30,859 bases of DNA from CAYPZL01 sp964415045 (GCA_964415045.1 CAYPZL010000054.1:1-30859), one strand, 5' to 3'; positions 1 to 7,856 are shown, counted from the stretch's first letter. A program made the numbers and translations. Notes: generated from the letters alone by a model not told the origin.

Positions 1-96
1 TCGACAAATTCCCGCCCCCCAAAGGCAAAGAAATCACGCTTGTACAGGGACTAGTTCGCCTGGATCGGCCCGGAGCCGGCAAGCGGCTATTCGATC

Positions 97-546
97 ATGC
101 CGTCCTCGGTTCGCCTGCCCGGCGGCGACCTGCTGGCGGCCCTGCGCCGTCGCGACAACGACCCGAAGCAGCACAATTTCATCGAGCTGTTCCGCTCGCG
201 CAACGGGGGTCTGAACTGGCAACGCCTGGCCCGGCCCGTTCCGGAAAACGGCGCCCACAGCGGCAATCCGCCCTCCATGGTCCGCCTCGCCGACGGACGG
301 CTTTGCATCACCTGCGCCAACCGCGACGAGCCGCGCACCATCTACGCGGTGTTCAGCAGCGACGACGGCGCGACCTGGGGACATCAGCATGTTTTGCGTC
401 GCGGCGCGGGCGAGCCGGATATCGGCTACACGCGAACCGTGCAGCGCCCGGACGGCAGGCTGGTTACCATCTATTACTGGCTGGACGAACCACGCAGCGA
501 GCGCTACATCGCGGCCACGACCTGGTCGGCCCCTAAAACCGATTGA
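97..546 (+). CDS. C-terminal part of a sialidase-like (BNR repeat) protein, probably broken
   Basis: This is the last part of a sialidase-fold beta-propeller protein. Two Asp-box-like repeats are visible (SRNGGLNW and SSDDGATW). The segment around residues 1-15, IMPSSVRLPGGDLL, resembles an internal blade of this fold and not a protein N-terminus. The reading frame is open and looks homologous back to base 55 (FAWIGPEPASGYS), but a TAG lies in frame at 52-54. The frame starting at base 3 reads plausible protein (DKFPPPKGKEITLVQG) up to about base 50, so a frameshift near 50-55 probably splits one gene. The ATG at 97 is therefore a nominal start. The substrate is unknown; relatives act on sialic acids or other sugar polymers outside the cytoplasm. 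The gene begins upstream of the window. Confidence 0.6.
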   Translation: MPSSVRLPGGDLLAALRRRDNDPKQHNFIELFRSRNGGLNWQRLARPVPENGAHSGNPPSMVRLADGRLCITCANRDEPRTIYAVFSSDDGATWGHQHVLRRGAGEPDIGYTRTVQRPDGRLVTIYYWLDEPRSERYIAATTWSAPKTD

Positions 547-810
547 CCGGCGTCACCGGCGGATTTCTTTGCCTTGCATGATGACAGAGGGTTTCCTGAC
601 GTTGCGCCATCGCCAAGGCCTGCGGCCTTGACGCTGCCACCCGAGCGGTAGACGAAGGGCGGTATTCACGTTCCGCAGGACTTGCGCATACAGCGTTCGG
701 GGAGGGGGGAGATTCGGCTGGCCGGTGCGCGTGGTGCGTGGTAGTATGGTCGCGGTGGGCGGCGCGCTGCGCCGCCGTGAGTAAGGCATGATGTTTCCGG
801 AGGCAACAGG
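547..810. other. intergenic gap upstream of the DUF6807 gene
   Basis: No gene is supported here. It holds a small hairpin (AAGGCC 615-620 with GGCCTT 624-629, no T run) and a possible extended -10 promoter near 739-747. Confidence 0.5.
739..747 (+). promoter_or_regulatory. possible extended -10 promoter
   Basis: TG at 739-740, one base, then TAGTAT at 742-747 gives an extended -10 element about 60 bases upstream of the DUF6807 start. No good -35 hexamer is visible at the expected distance, so this is a weak call. Confidence 0.3.
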
Positions 811-1734
811 ATGAACGTTGTTTGGGCAAAGGTCGGCGTGGTCGCTCTGGTGGTGTTGACGGTGACGGGGGCCGGTGTGTGCGGGCAGAAGGTGGAGGCG
901 AAGGTGGAGGCCGATCAGGTGGTTGTGAGCGTCGCGGGGGAGGTGTTTACGTGCTACAAGTTCGGGGCGGGTCAGAAGTATCCGTATTTCTGGCCGGTGA
1001 ACGGGCCGGCGTCGGGGCAGTCGATTACGACCGAGACGTCGCAGCCGTATCCGCACCATCATTCGCTGTTCTTCGGCTGCGACCGCGTCAACGGGGGCAA
1101 CTACTGGCAGGACGTTAACGAGCGGGGGCAAATCGTCTCGCAGGGTCCGAAGATCGTCGAGGCCGCGGGGCAGCGCGTCGCCTTTACCGATACGTGTCTG
1201 TGGCGTCAACCCGGCAAGGAGGCGATCATCCGTGACACGCGGCGGATCGTCGTCACCGCGCCGGGCAAGGACGTGCGCTTTATCGACTTTGCGATCACGC
1301 TGGAGCCTCTTACGGATATCCAGATTCTCAAGACCAACCACGCCTTGTTTTCGGCGCGGGTGGTGCCCGAGTTGAGCGTCAAGTCGGGCGGGACGCTGGT
1401 CAACGCCGCCGGGGCCAAGGGCGAAAAAGCCACGTGGGGCGTTCCGTCACCCTGGTGCGATTACTGGGGCACGCGCGACGGCGTGACGGAGGGGATCGCC
1501 ATCATGCAGCATCCGGGCAACCGGTGGTATCCGGCCCCGTGGTTCACGCGGGATTACGGCTTCTTCTCGCCCACGCCGATGTACTGGCTCGAAGGAGGGC
1601 GGCTGGACATCCCCAAGGGCCGGAAGTTGACGCTGCGCTACCGCGTGGTCGTGCACGCCGGAGACACCGAGCGGGCCGGCATCGGCGCGAAGTTCGAGTC
1701 GTACCGGCAGGCGGCGGACTCCGCAAGCAAGTGA
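811..1734 (+). CDS. secreted DUF6807 (PmoA-like) family protein
   Basis: The protein has 307 residues, with a signal peptide (hydrophobic stretch at about 7-24, cleavage likely near GAGVCGQ). Its body matches the DUF6807 family, sometimes labelled methane oxygenase PmoA by distant similarity. Visible hallmarks are YPYFWPVNGP, the histidine-rich PHHHSLFFGCD motif at about residues 85-95, and the late block WYPAPWFTRDYGFFSPTPMYW. Such proteins are common in Planctomycetota and Bacteroidota near glycosidases and sugar oxidoreductases. A role in carbohydrate processing outside the cytoplasm is inferred; no biochemical function is assigned. A Shine-Dalgarno GGAGG at 799-803 supports the ATG. The mature N-terminus carries a short tandem KVEAKVEA. 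It lies next to a sialidase-like remnant, which fits the carbohydrate context. Confidence 0.85.
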   Translation: MNVVWAKVGVVALVVLTVTGAGVCGQKVEAKVEADQVVVSVAGEVFTCYKFGAGQKYPYFWPVNGPASGQSITTETSQPYPHHHSLFFGCDRVNGGNYWQDVNERGQIVSQGPKIVEAAGQRVAFTDTCLWRQPGKEAIIRDTRRIVVTAPGKDVRFIDFAITLEPLTDIQILKTNHALFSARVVPELSVKSGGTLVNAAGAKGEKATWGVPSPWCDYWGTRDGVTEGIAIMQHPGNRWYPAPWFTRDYGFFSPTPMYWLEGGRLDIPKGRKLTLRYRVVVHAGDTERAGIGAKFESYRQAADSASK

Positions 1735-1766
1735 CGTAACCGCCATACCACGCGGGGTCGGCCAGG

Positions 1767-2141
1767 ATGCTTTCGACGATCATCGGCTTGTTCTTCATAC
1801 TTCTCGGGATTGTCTTTGTGCTCTATCCGGAGAGCCTGTGTCGCGGCGCCGCGTCACGGCCCCGAGGCCTCCTGCGTCTCTTTGTCGATGCCGGGCGGAT
1901 TGTGCCTGCGGTCGACGTAATGCTCGATCAACCGGCTGACCTCGTTGTGCTGGGGCGTCTCCTCTTCGTTCAGCTCTTCGGTGGCCCGGGCGAAGCGCTT
2001 GGGCTCCATCTCGTGCAACCGACGCAGCAGAGCGAGCGCTTCGCGGCGAATCTCGGGAAGGTGCACGTCCATCATCAGGCCGGCGTCGGCGTCGTGCCCA
2101 TACACGCGCTGCAGAGACTCTCGTTTGGCGAAGGTCTGTAA
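1767..2141 (+). CDS. doubtful small membrane ORF, only the first 26 or so codons look real
   Basis: The first residues (MLSTIIGLFFILLGIVFVLYPE) form a convincing single membrane helix like those of tiny membrane proteins. After about codon 29 the frame runs antisense to the following minus-strand gene and loses protein-like character. It may be a remnant truncated at its 3' side, or chance. Only a weak ribosome site (CCAGG next to the ATG) is visible. Treat it as a possible gene fragment, not a functional gene. Confidence 0.2.
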   Translation: MLSTIIGLFFILLGIVFVLYPESLCRGAASRPRGLLRLFVDAGRIVPAVDVMLDQPADLVVLGRLLFVQLFGGPGEALGLHLVQPTQQSERFAANLGKVHVHHQAGVGVVPIHALQRLSFGEGL

Positions 2142-3404
2142 GAAGGCTTTCTCGAGCACGATGATTTCCTGGATGGTGAGCAGCCGATTCTCAATGCGGC
2201 CGTGCACCTGCGCCGCCGTGTCCACACCGAGCATGCGCAGAACGTGCTTCCACGTGCGGCAGGGCAGCATTTTGATCTTCGTCATCCGATGCAGAGCTTT
2301 TCGCTCGCAATTGAGGAAGACGCGGAAGATCTGCTGCGCCCCGTCCCGCAGGTGGACCTGCTGCTGTCGCTGCACCAATTCAAACTGCCAGGCGTGGACC
2401 GGGTCGACGGCCTGGCCGGTCCGGATCAGGGAGCACAGGTTCTTCGCCTCCGCCAGCGCCGCCTGCTGCACGGCGGGGAGGGTCTGCTCGCTGAGCGAAT
2501 CGGGAATCACCGGCGCCGCCGTCACGGGAGAGATCGTCACGGTGTCGGCCGTCACGGTCTTCGGTCCGGGAGTCGTTGCCAGCGGCCTCCCCTCTCGGAT
2601 GTCCCGGATGAATAGAAGGAAGGACTGCGCGGTCTCCTGATATTTCCCCTTCCGGGCAAACCGGCGCAGCAGTCTTCTCCAGGCCTTGCAGCGCTTGTCG
2701 TCCCGAAAATAGTCCTTGAGATCGACGGCCAGCCCGGAGGCGATGCCGGCCTCGCTGCTTTGCTCCGTGAGCGTCTTGACGCCCTTGATTACGGAAAAGA
2801 GATATTCCCGGTACCGTTGGGCATCGCCGGCGGTGAAGCGGCGCAGCTTCTTCAACGTGGTTCGGATGTTGTCCAGCATGAGATCGTTGACCGTCAGGAC
2901 GTAAGAGGGGACCTGTTCGGCCTCGCTGAATTCGGCCACTTCCGTCATGCCCGCCAGGACGCCTTCCTCGGGTGCCTCCTCCTTCGCGTCCTCGCTGGTC
3001 GCCTCCGCCTCTTTCTGAACCCTCTGGAGCAGATCGTCCACGCCGCGCACGGCCTTTCGCAGGTGCCGGTCCTTGGTGTTGTCGTAGATCCGCACGGGGC
3101 TGAGGATCTTCAGGGCGACGATCGCCAGCAAAGCGACTCCTATGCCCAGGAAAATTTTTCCCGCCAGTTCCAAGGCGTGGTTGATGCGGTCGAGCTGCTC
3201 CAGTCCCGGACGGTTGATCTGGTCCATGTCCTCCTGTTCGTAGATGTCCTGCCCCCGGGTCACTGCTGTCATCGTAAAGGCAAGCAGGCCGACGAGAATC
3301 AACGCGACGAGGCCTTCTTTCGAGCTGCCGCCGTGTCCGCGCAGCGGCCGCACACGCGTGCGGGGAAGAACGGTGGAACTGTTGTCACTTGTCCTTGCGT
3401 CCAT
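1854..3404 (-). CDS. unrecognised membrane protein, 516 residues
   Basis: I do not recognise a family. A short charged N-terminus precedes two hydrophobic segments at about residues 31-48 and 82-102, with an acidic linker between them (QDIYEQEDMDQ). The remaining 400 residues are hydrophilic and mostly helical by composition, with an acidic stretch near 130-150 (EAEATSEDAKEEAPEE) and a Thr/Pro-rich linker near 280-310. This suggests a membrane-anchored protein with a large soluble domain, probably cytoplasmic. A GGAAGG-like ribosome site lies about 8 bases before the ATG. It stands alone on its strand, with a 418-base gap upstream. No catalytic motif is evident. Confidence 0.7.
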   Translation of the reverse strand: MDARTSDNSSTVLPRTRVRPLRGHGGSSKEGLVALILVGLLAFTMTAVTRGQDIYEQEDMDQINRPGLEQLDRINHALELAGKIFLGIGVALLAIVALKILSPVRIYDNTKDRHLRKAVRGVDDLLQRVQKEAEATSEDAKEEAPEEGVLAGMTEVAEFSEAEQVPSYVLTVNDLMLDNIRTTLKKLRRFTAGDAQRYREYLFSVIKGVKTLTEQSSEAGIASGLAVDLKDYFRDDKRCKAWRRLLRRFARKGKYQETAQSFLLFIRDIREGRPLATTPGPKTVTADTVTISPVTAAPVIPDSLSEQTLPAVQQAALAEAKNLCSLIRTGQAVDPVHAWQFELVQRQQQVHLRDGAQQIFRVFLNCERKALHRMTKIKMLPCRTWKHVLRMLGVDTAAQVHGRIENRLLTIQEIIVLEKAFLQTFAKRESLQRVYGHDADAGLMMDVHLPEIRREALALLRRLHEMEPKRFARATEELNEEETPQHNEVSRLIEHYVDRRHNPPGIDKETQEASGP

Positions 3405-3822
3405 CAGAGTACCTTCCCGAACAGGGACAGACCCGATGGGCGGAAATCATACCGCACCGGTCCGTCGTGAGCTTATGTACTCGTCATGGCAAAGAAACTG
3501 ACCCGCCGTATCGGCAACCGACACCATGCACCGTCTCATCCGGTCACCCACGGCACGTCACCGACATATTGTACCATGCCGCCCCCCCACACCGCTACTA
3601 CCATGTCCTGACCGGATGCCCGGGGGAACCTCGGCATCGGGTTTTTTCTTGCGTTGCGGGACGGCCGTAAAGAAGATAGGCTCCGGCGAAACAGGATGCG
3701 GATGGCGGTTGACATCTGTGTGTTGAATCGCAGGGACGAACTGTACCCGGTCGCGCAGGAAGGGCAGAGGGCGGCGCGACGGGCTTTCACGAGGATTTGG
3801 ATTCGAATTTGCGGGACGGCGT
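3405..3822. other. intergenic region between divergent genes
   Basis: No coding sequence is supported in these 418 bases. The only strong signal is a plus-strand intrinsic terminator at 3612-3649, described separately. A -10-like TATGAT lies on the minus strand at 3446-3451, close to the 516-residue gene, without a clear -35. Confidence 0.5.
3612..3649 (+). terminator. rho-independent terminator with no gene upstream on its strand
   Basis: CCGGATGCC at 3612-3620 pairs with GGCATCGGG at 3633-3641 (one mismatch, 12-base loop) and is followed at once by six T (3642-3647). This is a textbook intrinsic terminator on the plus strand. The nearest upstream gene on that strand ends far away, so it may end an unannotated small RNA or act as a leader attenuator for the gene at 3823. 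Confidence 0.65.
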
Positions 3823-4635
3823 ATGTTTGACGTGGCCATTGCAGGAGCCGGGCCGGCGGGAGCCACGCTGGCCAGACTGATCGGGAGAAGCTATCGAGTC
3901 TTACTGATCGACAAGAGACATTTCCAGGAGCCGTCCGAAGGATTCGCCTGCGAGAAATGCTGCGGCGGGCTTCTGGCTCCGGATGCCCAGAGGATGCTGT
4001 CGAAACTGGGGTTGGGCCTGCCCAGCAGCGTCCTGGAGAACCCCCAGCTCTTTGTCGTCAAGGCGGTGGACATCCCGGGATCTCTGGAGCGGTACTACCA
4101 GCGTCACTATATCAATATGAACCGCCAGCGATTCGATTGCTGGCTGTTGTCTCTGGTTCCGCCGGAGGTTGACGCGCGGACCGGCTGCCGGCTGGTGTCC
4201 TACGCAGTCCGAGGCGCCTCACTGGAACTAACGTTGGTGCAAGGCGGGCGGACGTATACGGAAACTGCGAAAATCCTCGTCGGGGCCGACGGCGCCGCTT
4301 CGAGGGTCCGTCGCGGCTTGGGATCGCAATGCGTCCCGGCGAGGCGGTATTTCGCGGTGCAGGAATGGGTCGAAAGGGATCACAGTCTGCCGTACTTCAC
4401 CTCCCTGTTCGACCGTGAGATTACCGACTACTACTGCTGGACGATTCCCAAGGCGGATCACTTGATCATCGGCGCGGCGCTTTATCCGAGGCGGAAGACC
4501 TGCGAGAAATTTGCGTTGCTCAAGAAGAAGTTACGCGGTTGCGGTTTTGCGTTCGGCAAGACCATCCGGCGCGAGGGCGGTTTCCTTCTACGGCCGCTCG
4601 GCGCCGCCCCAGCACGGAGATTTCTGAAGCGCTGA
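3823..4635 (+). pseudogene. truncated FAD-dependent oxidoreductase (geranylgeranyl reductase-like)
   Basis: The 270-residue product begins with a Rossmann FAD-binding motif, AGAGPAG at 7-13. It continues with CCGGLLAPDAQ (46-56), YINMNRQRFDCWL, and the second FAD motif VGADGA at 153-158. This order matches the geranylgeranyl reductase / PHBH-like flavoprotein family, which usually runs to about 350-380 residues. The expected C-terminal block (a GEAAGFISPSS-type motif that closes the FAD site) is missing: the frame ends in unrelated sequence (PLGAAPARRFLKR) just before the next gene. The protein is probably non-functional. The cause could be a deletion joined to the neighbouring dehydrogenase locus, or an assembly join. 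The substrate of the intact family member cannot be told from the sequence. Confidence 0.75.
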
Positions 4636-4682
4636 TGGCCTTGACCGCTGTCGTCCGGCATTGGGCCCGTTGCGCGAGGCGA

Positions 4683-5912
4683 TCAGAGGACCTGCTTGCC
4701 CTTGCCTTGCTGGATCAGAGGGACGTAGTTTTCGAGCTCATCGAGGATGCGTGTATCGGTCAAGTCGATGGTCTTTTTCTTTTCGTGCGACATGTATGCG
4801 GCCATGATGAGCATGGTGACGAGCTTGCCGTATTCGAGGTTGAGCAGGGCGTCCCGGCCCTGTTCGAAAGCGGCCAAGGCGTCGAGCCATTCGGCGACGT
4901 AGCCGTAAAGGGCGATTTCGTCCGGCTGAAGGATCAGCGAGCCGCGGCTGGCCTGCGATTTTTCCAGGGCCAGTTCCCCGTCCGCCACGGCGGCGGCCGC
5001 CGCGTCGCTGATGAACAGGCCCGCCGGCGATTGCAGCGAGTTGACCGTGTAGGAGTACCCCGGCCCGAAGGTTTCCATCAACAGCCGCAGCCCCGGCGCA
5101 TCGTACATCCACGAGTTGGTCGCCTGCACGATGCTGTGCCGGCCGCTCTCGGGGTCTCTGAACTCGACGGTGACGCTGGAATAGTCCTCGGCCGGTACGG
5201 CCGAATAATCCACGCCCCGTTCCTGGAGTTGGCCCAGCCAGGGTTGCTTGCCCCATTTGAGCAGGGCCATGGTGGCGTTGACGCGGACGGCCTTGAGATA
5301 ATCGACCGGCCTCCCGGTCGGCGTGAGCATGAACATGCCGCAGGCGATGCTGTGGCAGCCCATGTCGCAGCAGACGCCGCCGCCCTGGGTGGTCGGGTCC
5401 CAGAACCAGGGCTCGTGGGGTCCGCCGTGCTCCTCGGCGCTGCGGGCCAGATGGGCCGGCCCCATGCTCCTCTCCACCTGGGCGAGCTGGGCGCGGGCCT
5501 GGACGACGGCGGGCATGTGAATCTGATTCTCGAAGTACGCCGTGGGCACGTTCAACGCCTTGGCGATGCGGACCAGCGTGTCGGCCTCCCGGAGATTGCG
5601 CGCCAGGGGCTTCTCCACGATGATGCCCTTGACCTCGGCCCCGTCTTCGATGGCCTTGGCCACCTCGCGCATGATCTCGAGGCGAGCGAAATTCGGCGCA
5701 AACAGGCACACCACGTCTACCGCCTCGGTCAGCGCTGCGACCGAATCGTAGACTTGGGTGTCTCCGAGACGGTCCGCCTGAGCCCGCTTGGCGAGCTCTT
5801 CGGCCCCTGCGGGAGCGTACACGCCTGCGAATTCAGCATTTCGGACGGAACGCAGGGCTCGCTCGTGGAACCCCGCAACGAAACCGGCGCCGATCATCCC
5901 TACCTTCAACAT
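4683..5912 (-). CDS. Gfo/Idh/MocA family oxidoreductase
   Basis: The 409-residue protein is an NAD(P)-dependent sugar or cyclitol dehydrogenase of the Gfo/Idh/MocA family. The N-terminal Rossmann motif GMIGAGFVA is at residues 5-13 and the family EKP motif is at 100-102 (VEKPLA). The C-terminal alpha/beta domain holds the block PWFWDPTTQGGGVCCDMGCHSI, where the final His is the usual catalytic position. The ATG at 5912 is preferred over one 16 codons upstream because the Rossmann strand starts there and a GAAAGGGA ribosome site sits just ahead. Paralogues are abundant in Planctomycetota and act in sugar or inositol metabolism in the cytoplasm. The precise substrate is unknown. It converges on the truncated flavoprotein gene. 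Confidence 0.88.
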   Translation of the reverse strand: MLKVGMIGAGFVAGFHERALRSVRNAEFAGVYAPAGAEELAKRAQADRLGDTQVYDSVAALTEAVDVVCLFAPNFARLEIMREVAKAIEDGAEVKGIIVEKPLARNLREADTLVRIAKALNVPTAYFENQIHMPAVVQARAQLAQVERSMGPAHLARSAEEHGGPHEPWFWDPTTQGGGVCCDMGCHSIACGMFMLTPTGRPVDYLKAVRVNATMALLKWGKQPWLGQLQERGVDYSAVPAEDYSSVTVEFRDPESGRHSIVQATNSWMYDAPGLRLLMETFGPGYSYTVNSLQSPAGLFISDAAAAAVADGELALEKSQASRGSLILQPDEIALYGYVAEWLDALAAFEQGRDALLNLEYGKLVTMLIMAAYMSHEKKKTIDLTDTRILDELENYVPLIQQGKGKQVL

Positions 5913-6098
5913 GAGCAAGTCCCTTTCAAATGAAGGCTTTGTGCTATTGTCCGCGCGCAAATGCCCGGTCGCTTTCGCACCAGCGGCCCGAGTGGCCGAG
6001 GAACGCCTCTCCTATCTACTGAGCGGGGGGGCAAAACGCAAGAAGAATCCGGATGGGGCAACGTCGGAGAAGACCGTTATCGGCGTACGACACTGCAG

Positions 6099-6114
6099 TC
6101 CCGGCGCGCCGGGA
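6099..6114. repeat. 16-base perfect palindrome
   Basis: TCCCGGCGCGCCGGGA is its own reverse complement. It could be a protein-binding site or a hairpin with a CGCG loop. No T run follows, so it is not an obvious terminator. Confidence 0.6.
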
Positions 6115-6289
6115 TTGACCCACGCGTTTGTGCACGCGACGTCTTTCCGCGCGGGTCGAGAACCCACCCTGCCGTTACCGCCGGCACGCGTATGGCAGGA
6201 TGTTTTCACGGACACAGGCGTGAGCGGTTTCTCGCCGGTGTCGTATGCAGGCTCGTTTTCGGCGTGTCCGCGGGCGGTTACCGCATCGA

Positions 6290-6322
6290 GCGGTGGGTCG
6301 TCCCTCTACCGCGACCCACCGC
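6290..6322. repeat. 11-base-pair inverted repeat (strong hairpin)
   Basis: GCGGTGGGTCG (6290-6300) and CGACCCACCGC (6312-6322) are perfect complements around an 11-base loop. Without a T run it is more likely an RNA structure or a binding site than a terminator. Confidence 0.65.
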
Positions 6323-6530
6323 CACAACGGCCCATGCGGTTCCAATCCCACCACCGTCGAAGCATCCGGCCGCACCATCCGCTTTGCGCGGCCATCTGCA
6401 CGCGGTCCTCGATACGTTCAGTCCCGATTGTTGTGAGTGTGTTACGCGTTTTTTGGGAAAATTCACCGGTTTTCACAGAAAAAACGTTGGGAAGCGGTAC
6501 GAAGCCGCCTCGCAGCCGTGCCGGGGCGTG

Positions 6531-6539
6531 TGGTATACT
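6531..6539 (+). promoter_or_regulatory. extended -10 promoter of the sigma-factor gene
   Basis: TG at 6531-6532 plus TATACT at 6534-6539 makes a good extended -10 element about 75 bases before the sigma-factor ATG. A run of seven T follows. No consensus -35 is seen, which is usual for extended -10 promoters. Confidence 0.5.
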
Positions 6540-6614
6540 GTTTTTTTGCGGAAGTTTTCCGTTGGGACTGTAACGAAACGTGCGGTTTCGGACTATACCG
6601 AATGAGTGAACCCC

Positions 6615-7460
6615 ATGAATGAAAGTGCCGGATTTGTTAAGCTGGTCACGCAAGCGCAGCTTGGCGACCAGAAGAGCATGGACCACCTTGCCGAGGCGGC
6701 AAGGCGGAGGCTCTTTGCCTACCTGTATCGGTTGACGCTGAACCACGATCTGACCCTCGATCTTCTTCAGGAGACCTTGCTGAAAATGGTCGAAAACATC
6801 AAGAGCCTGGAGCAGCCGGAGCGCTTCTGGCCATGGTTGTTTCGCACGGCGCTGGGCAACGCGCAACACTACTATCGTGACCGTGCCAGAGCACAGGAAG
6901 TGGAGTTTTCCTCGCTGAGCCGGCAGCGCTTGTCCGACTATCTTGCCCGGGACCATGACGACGGCCTGGACCACGTCATGCGAAAAGAGCTCTCGCAGGT
7001 CGTCGTCGACGCCATGGCGCGACTGCGGTTGAGCTACCGCAACGTACTGACGCTGCGCTGCTACGAGCAGATGTCCTATGCCGAAATTGCCGCCCTGATG
7101 GGGTGCAAAGAACTTCGGGCCCGCGTTTTGTTCTTCCGGGCCAAGCATTCGCTCGGTCGGCAGTTGTCGCAGCGCGGGTTCGGCAAGGGGGCGTTGCTCA
7201 CGGCGCTGGGCGTGTTCGGATTGTTGACCGCCCCTGCCGACAGTGTTCCGGCGGCGGGCACGGTCAGCGCCGCCTCCCTGCACGTGGGCTTGCTCGGCAC
7301 GCTCGCCGGCGCCGTCGGCACGCCCTCGGGGATCGTGGTGGCCGTCACGGTGGCCGGGGTGACGTTGACCCTGACGATTGAACAGTGTCTGTACGTGGTC
7401 CTGCTGGCCTGCTTCAGCCTCGTTTGCCTCGTCGTCGGACTCTATATCGAGTGCAAGTGA
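6615..7460 (+). CDS. ECF-type sigma factor with C-terminal transmembrane tail
   Basis: The 281-residue protein starts with a sigma-70 family ECF core. Region 2 spans roughly residues 25-90 (FAYLYRLTLNHDLTLDLLQETLLKMVENI, then FWPWLFRTALGNAQHYYRD). Region 4 spans about 130-185 (RNVLTLRCYEQMSYAEIAALMG), including the helix-turn-helix. The core is followed by about 85 residues not found in standard ECF factors. They are rich in Gly/Ala and carry two or three hydrophobic segments (about 193-206, 235-252 and 256-275), so the factor is probably tethered to the inner membrane. No anti-sigma gene sits beside it, so the tail may itself be the control element (inference). A GTG at 6606 in the same frame is an alternative start; neither has a strong ribosome site. 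It converges with a LuxR-type gene seven bases away. Confidence 0.82.
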   Translation: MNESAGFVKLVTQAQLGDQKSMDHLAEAARRRLFAYLYRLTLNHDLTLDLLQETLLKMVENIKSLEQPERFWPWLFRTALGNAQHYYRDRARAQEVEFSSLSRQRLSDYLARDHDDGLDHVMRKELSQVVVDAMARLRLSYRNVLTLRCYEQMSYAEIAALMGCKELRARVLFFRAKHSLGRQLSQRGFGKGALLTALGVFGLLTAPADSVPAAGTVSAASLHVGLLGTLAGAVGTPSGIVVAVTVAGVTLTLTIEQCLYVVLLACFSLVCLVVGLYIECK

Positions 7461-7480
7461 TCTGCGGTCAGCCGCAGATC
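7459..7480. terminator. hairpin spanning the convergent gene ends
   Basis: GATCTGCGG (7459-7467) and CCGCAGATC (7472-7480) form a perfect 9-base-pair stem with the four-base loop TCAG. It covers the end of the sigma gene and the stop of the LuxR-type gene, so it could end both transcripts. It lacks a T run on either strand, so termination strength is uncertain. Confidence 0.45.
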
Positions 7481-7740
7481 TCCGGATGCTCTCGCATGCA
7501 CGTGAATACGTGGAGGACCAACTCCACGCGGTCGTTCAAATCGAGCTTGCGAAACAGGCGGGTCATGTGCGTGCGCACCGTGGGCAGGGAAATGCCCAGC
7601 TCGCGCGCGATTTGTTTGTCCGACTTGCCGTGCATGATAAAGTTGGCAATCTCGGCTTGCCGTGGCGGCAGACCCAGGTGCTCCTTGAGCAGGCTCCACT
7701 CCTGGGCGGAGAGCAACTCTGTATGTGTGGTCGCTACCAT
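7468..7740 (-). CDS. small LuxR-type HTH transcriptional regulator
   Basis: The 90-residue protein is essentially one GerE/LuxR DNA-binding domain (about residues 23-78). It contains the typical LPPRQAEIANFIMHGKSDKQIARELGISLPTVRTHM sequence, spanning the recognition helix, and the RLFRKLDLNDRVEL dimer helix. There is no receiver or autoinducer domain, so any signal must come through a partner or through expression level. The ATG at 7740 is chosen because a strong AAGGAGG at 7745-7751 sits four bases ahead; a frame-extending upstream ATG has no such support. A sigma-70-like promoter is visible at 7861-7888. It converges with the membrane sigma factor and is divergent from the orphan gene at 8021, so it may regulate either (inference). 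Confidence 0.83.
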   Translation of the reverse strand: MVATTHTELLSAQEWSLLKEHLGLPPRQAEIANFIMHGKSDKQIARELGISLPTVRTHMTRLFRKLDLNDRVELVLHVFTCMREHPEICG

Positions 7741-7856
7741 CTTACCTCCTTGTTTCGGAAGCAACCAGTAGGGCGACTCCTGCACCAGACGGGCCAACGC
7801 GTCCCGGCGCGCCCCGTCTATCTGCCATCCCCTGGGGTCCCTTATCCAATCGTATG

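Larger units (their letters stand above)
5913..6614. other. hairpin-rich intergenic region before the sigma factor
   Basis: About 700 bases without a convincing gene. It contains a perfect 16-base palindrome at 6099-6114, a small GCGGT-T-ACCGC hairpin at 6274-6284, and a perfect 11-base-pair inverted repeat (6290-6300 with 6312-6322). An extended -10 promoter element lies near its right end. Open frames here overlap on several strands and show no family resemblance. Confidence 0.5.

Noticed and set aside
615..629. AAGGCC-TGC-GGCCTT hairpin as a terminator
   Set aside because: The stem is short and there is no T run after it.
4539..5933. 464-codon open frame on the plus strand
   Set aside because: It lies antisense to the Gfo/Idh/MocA gene, which has clear family motifs. 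The frame is a high-GC shadow.
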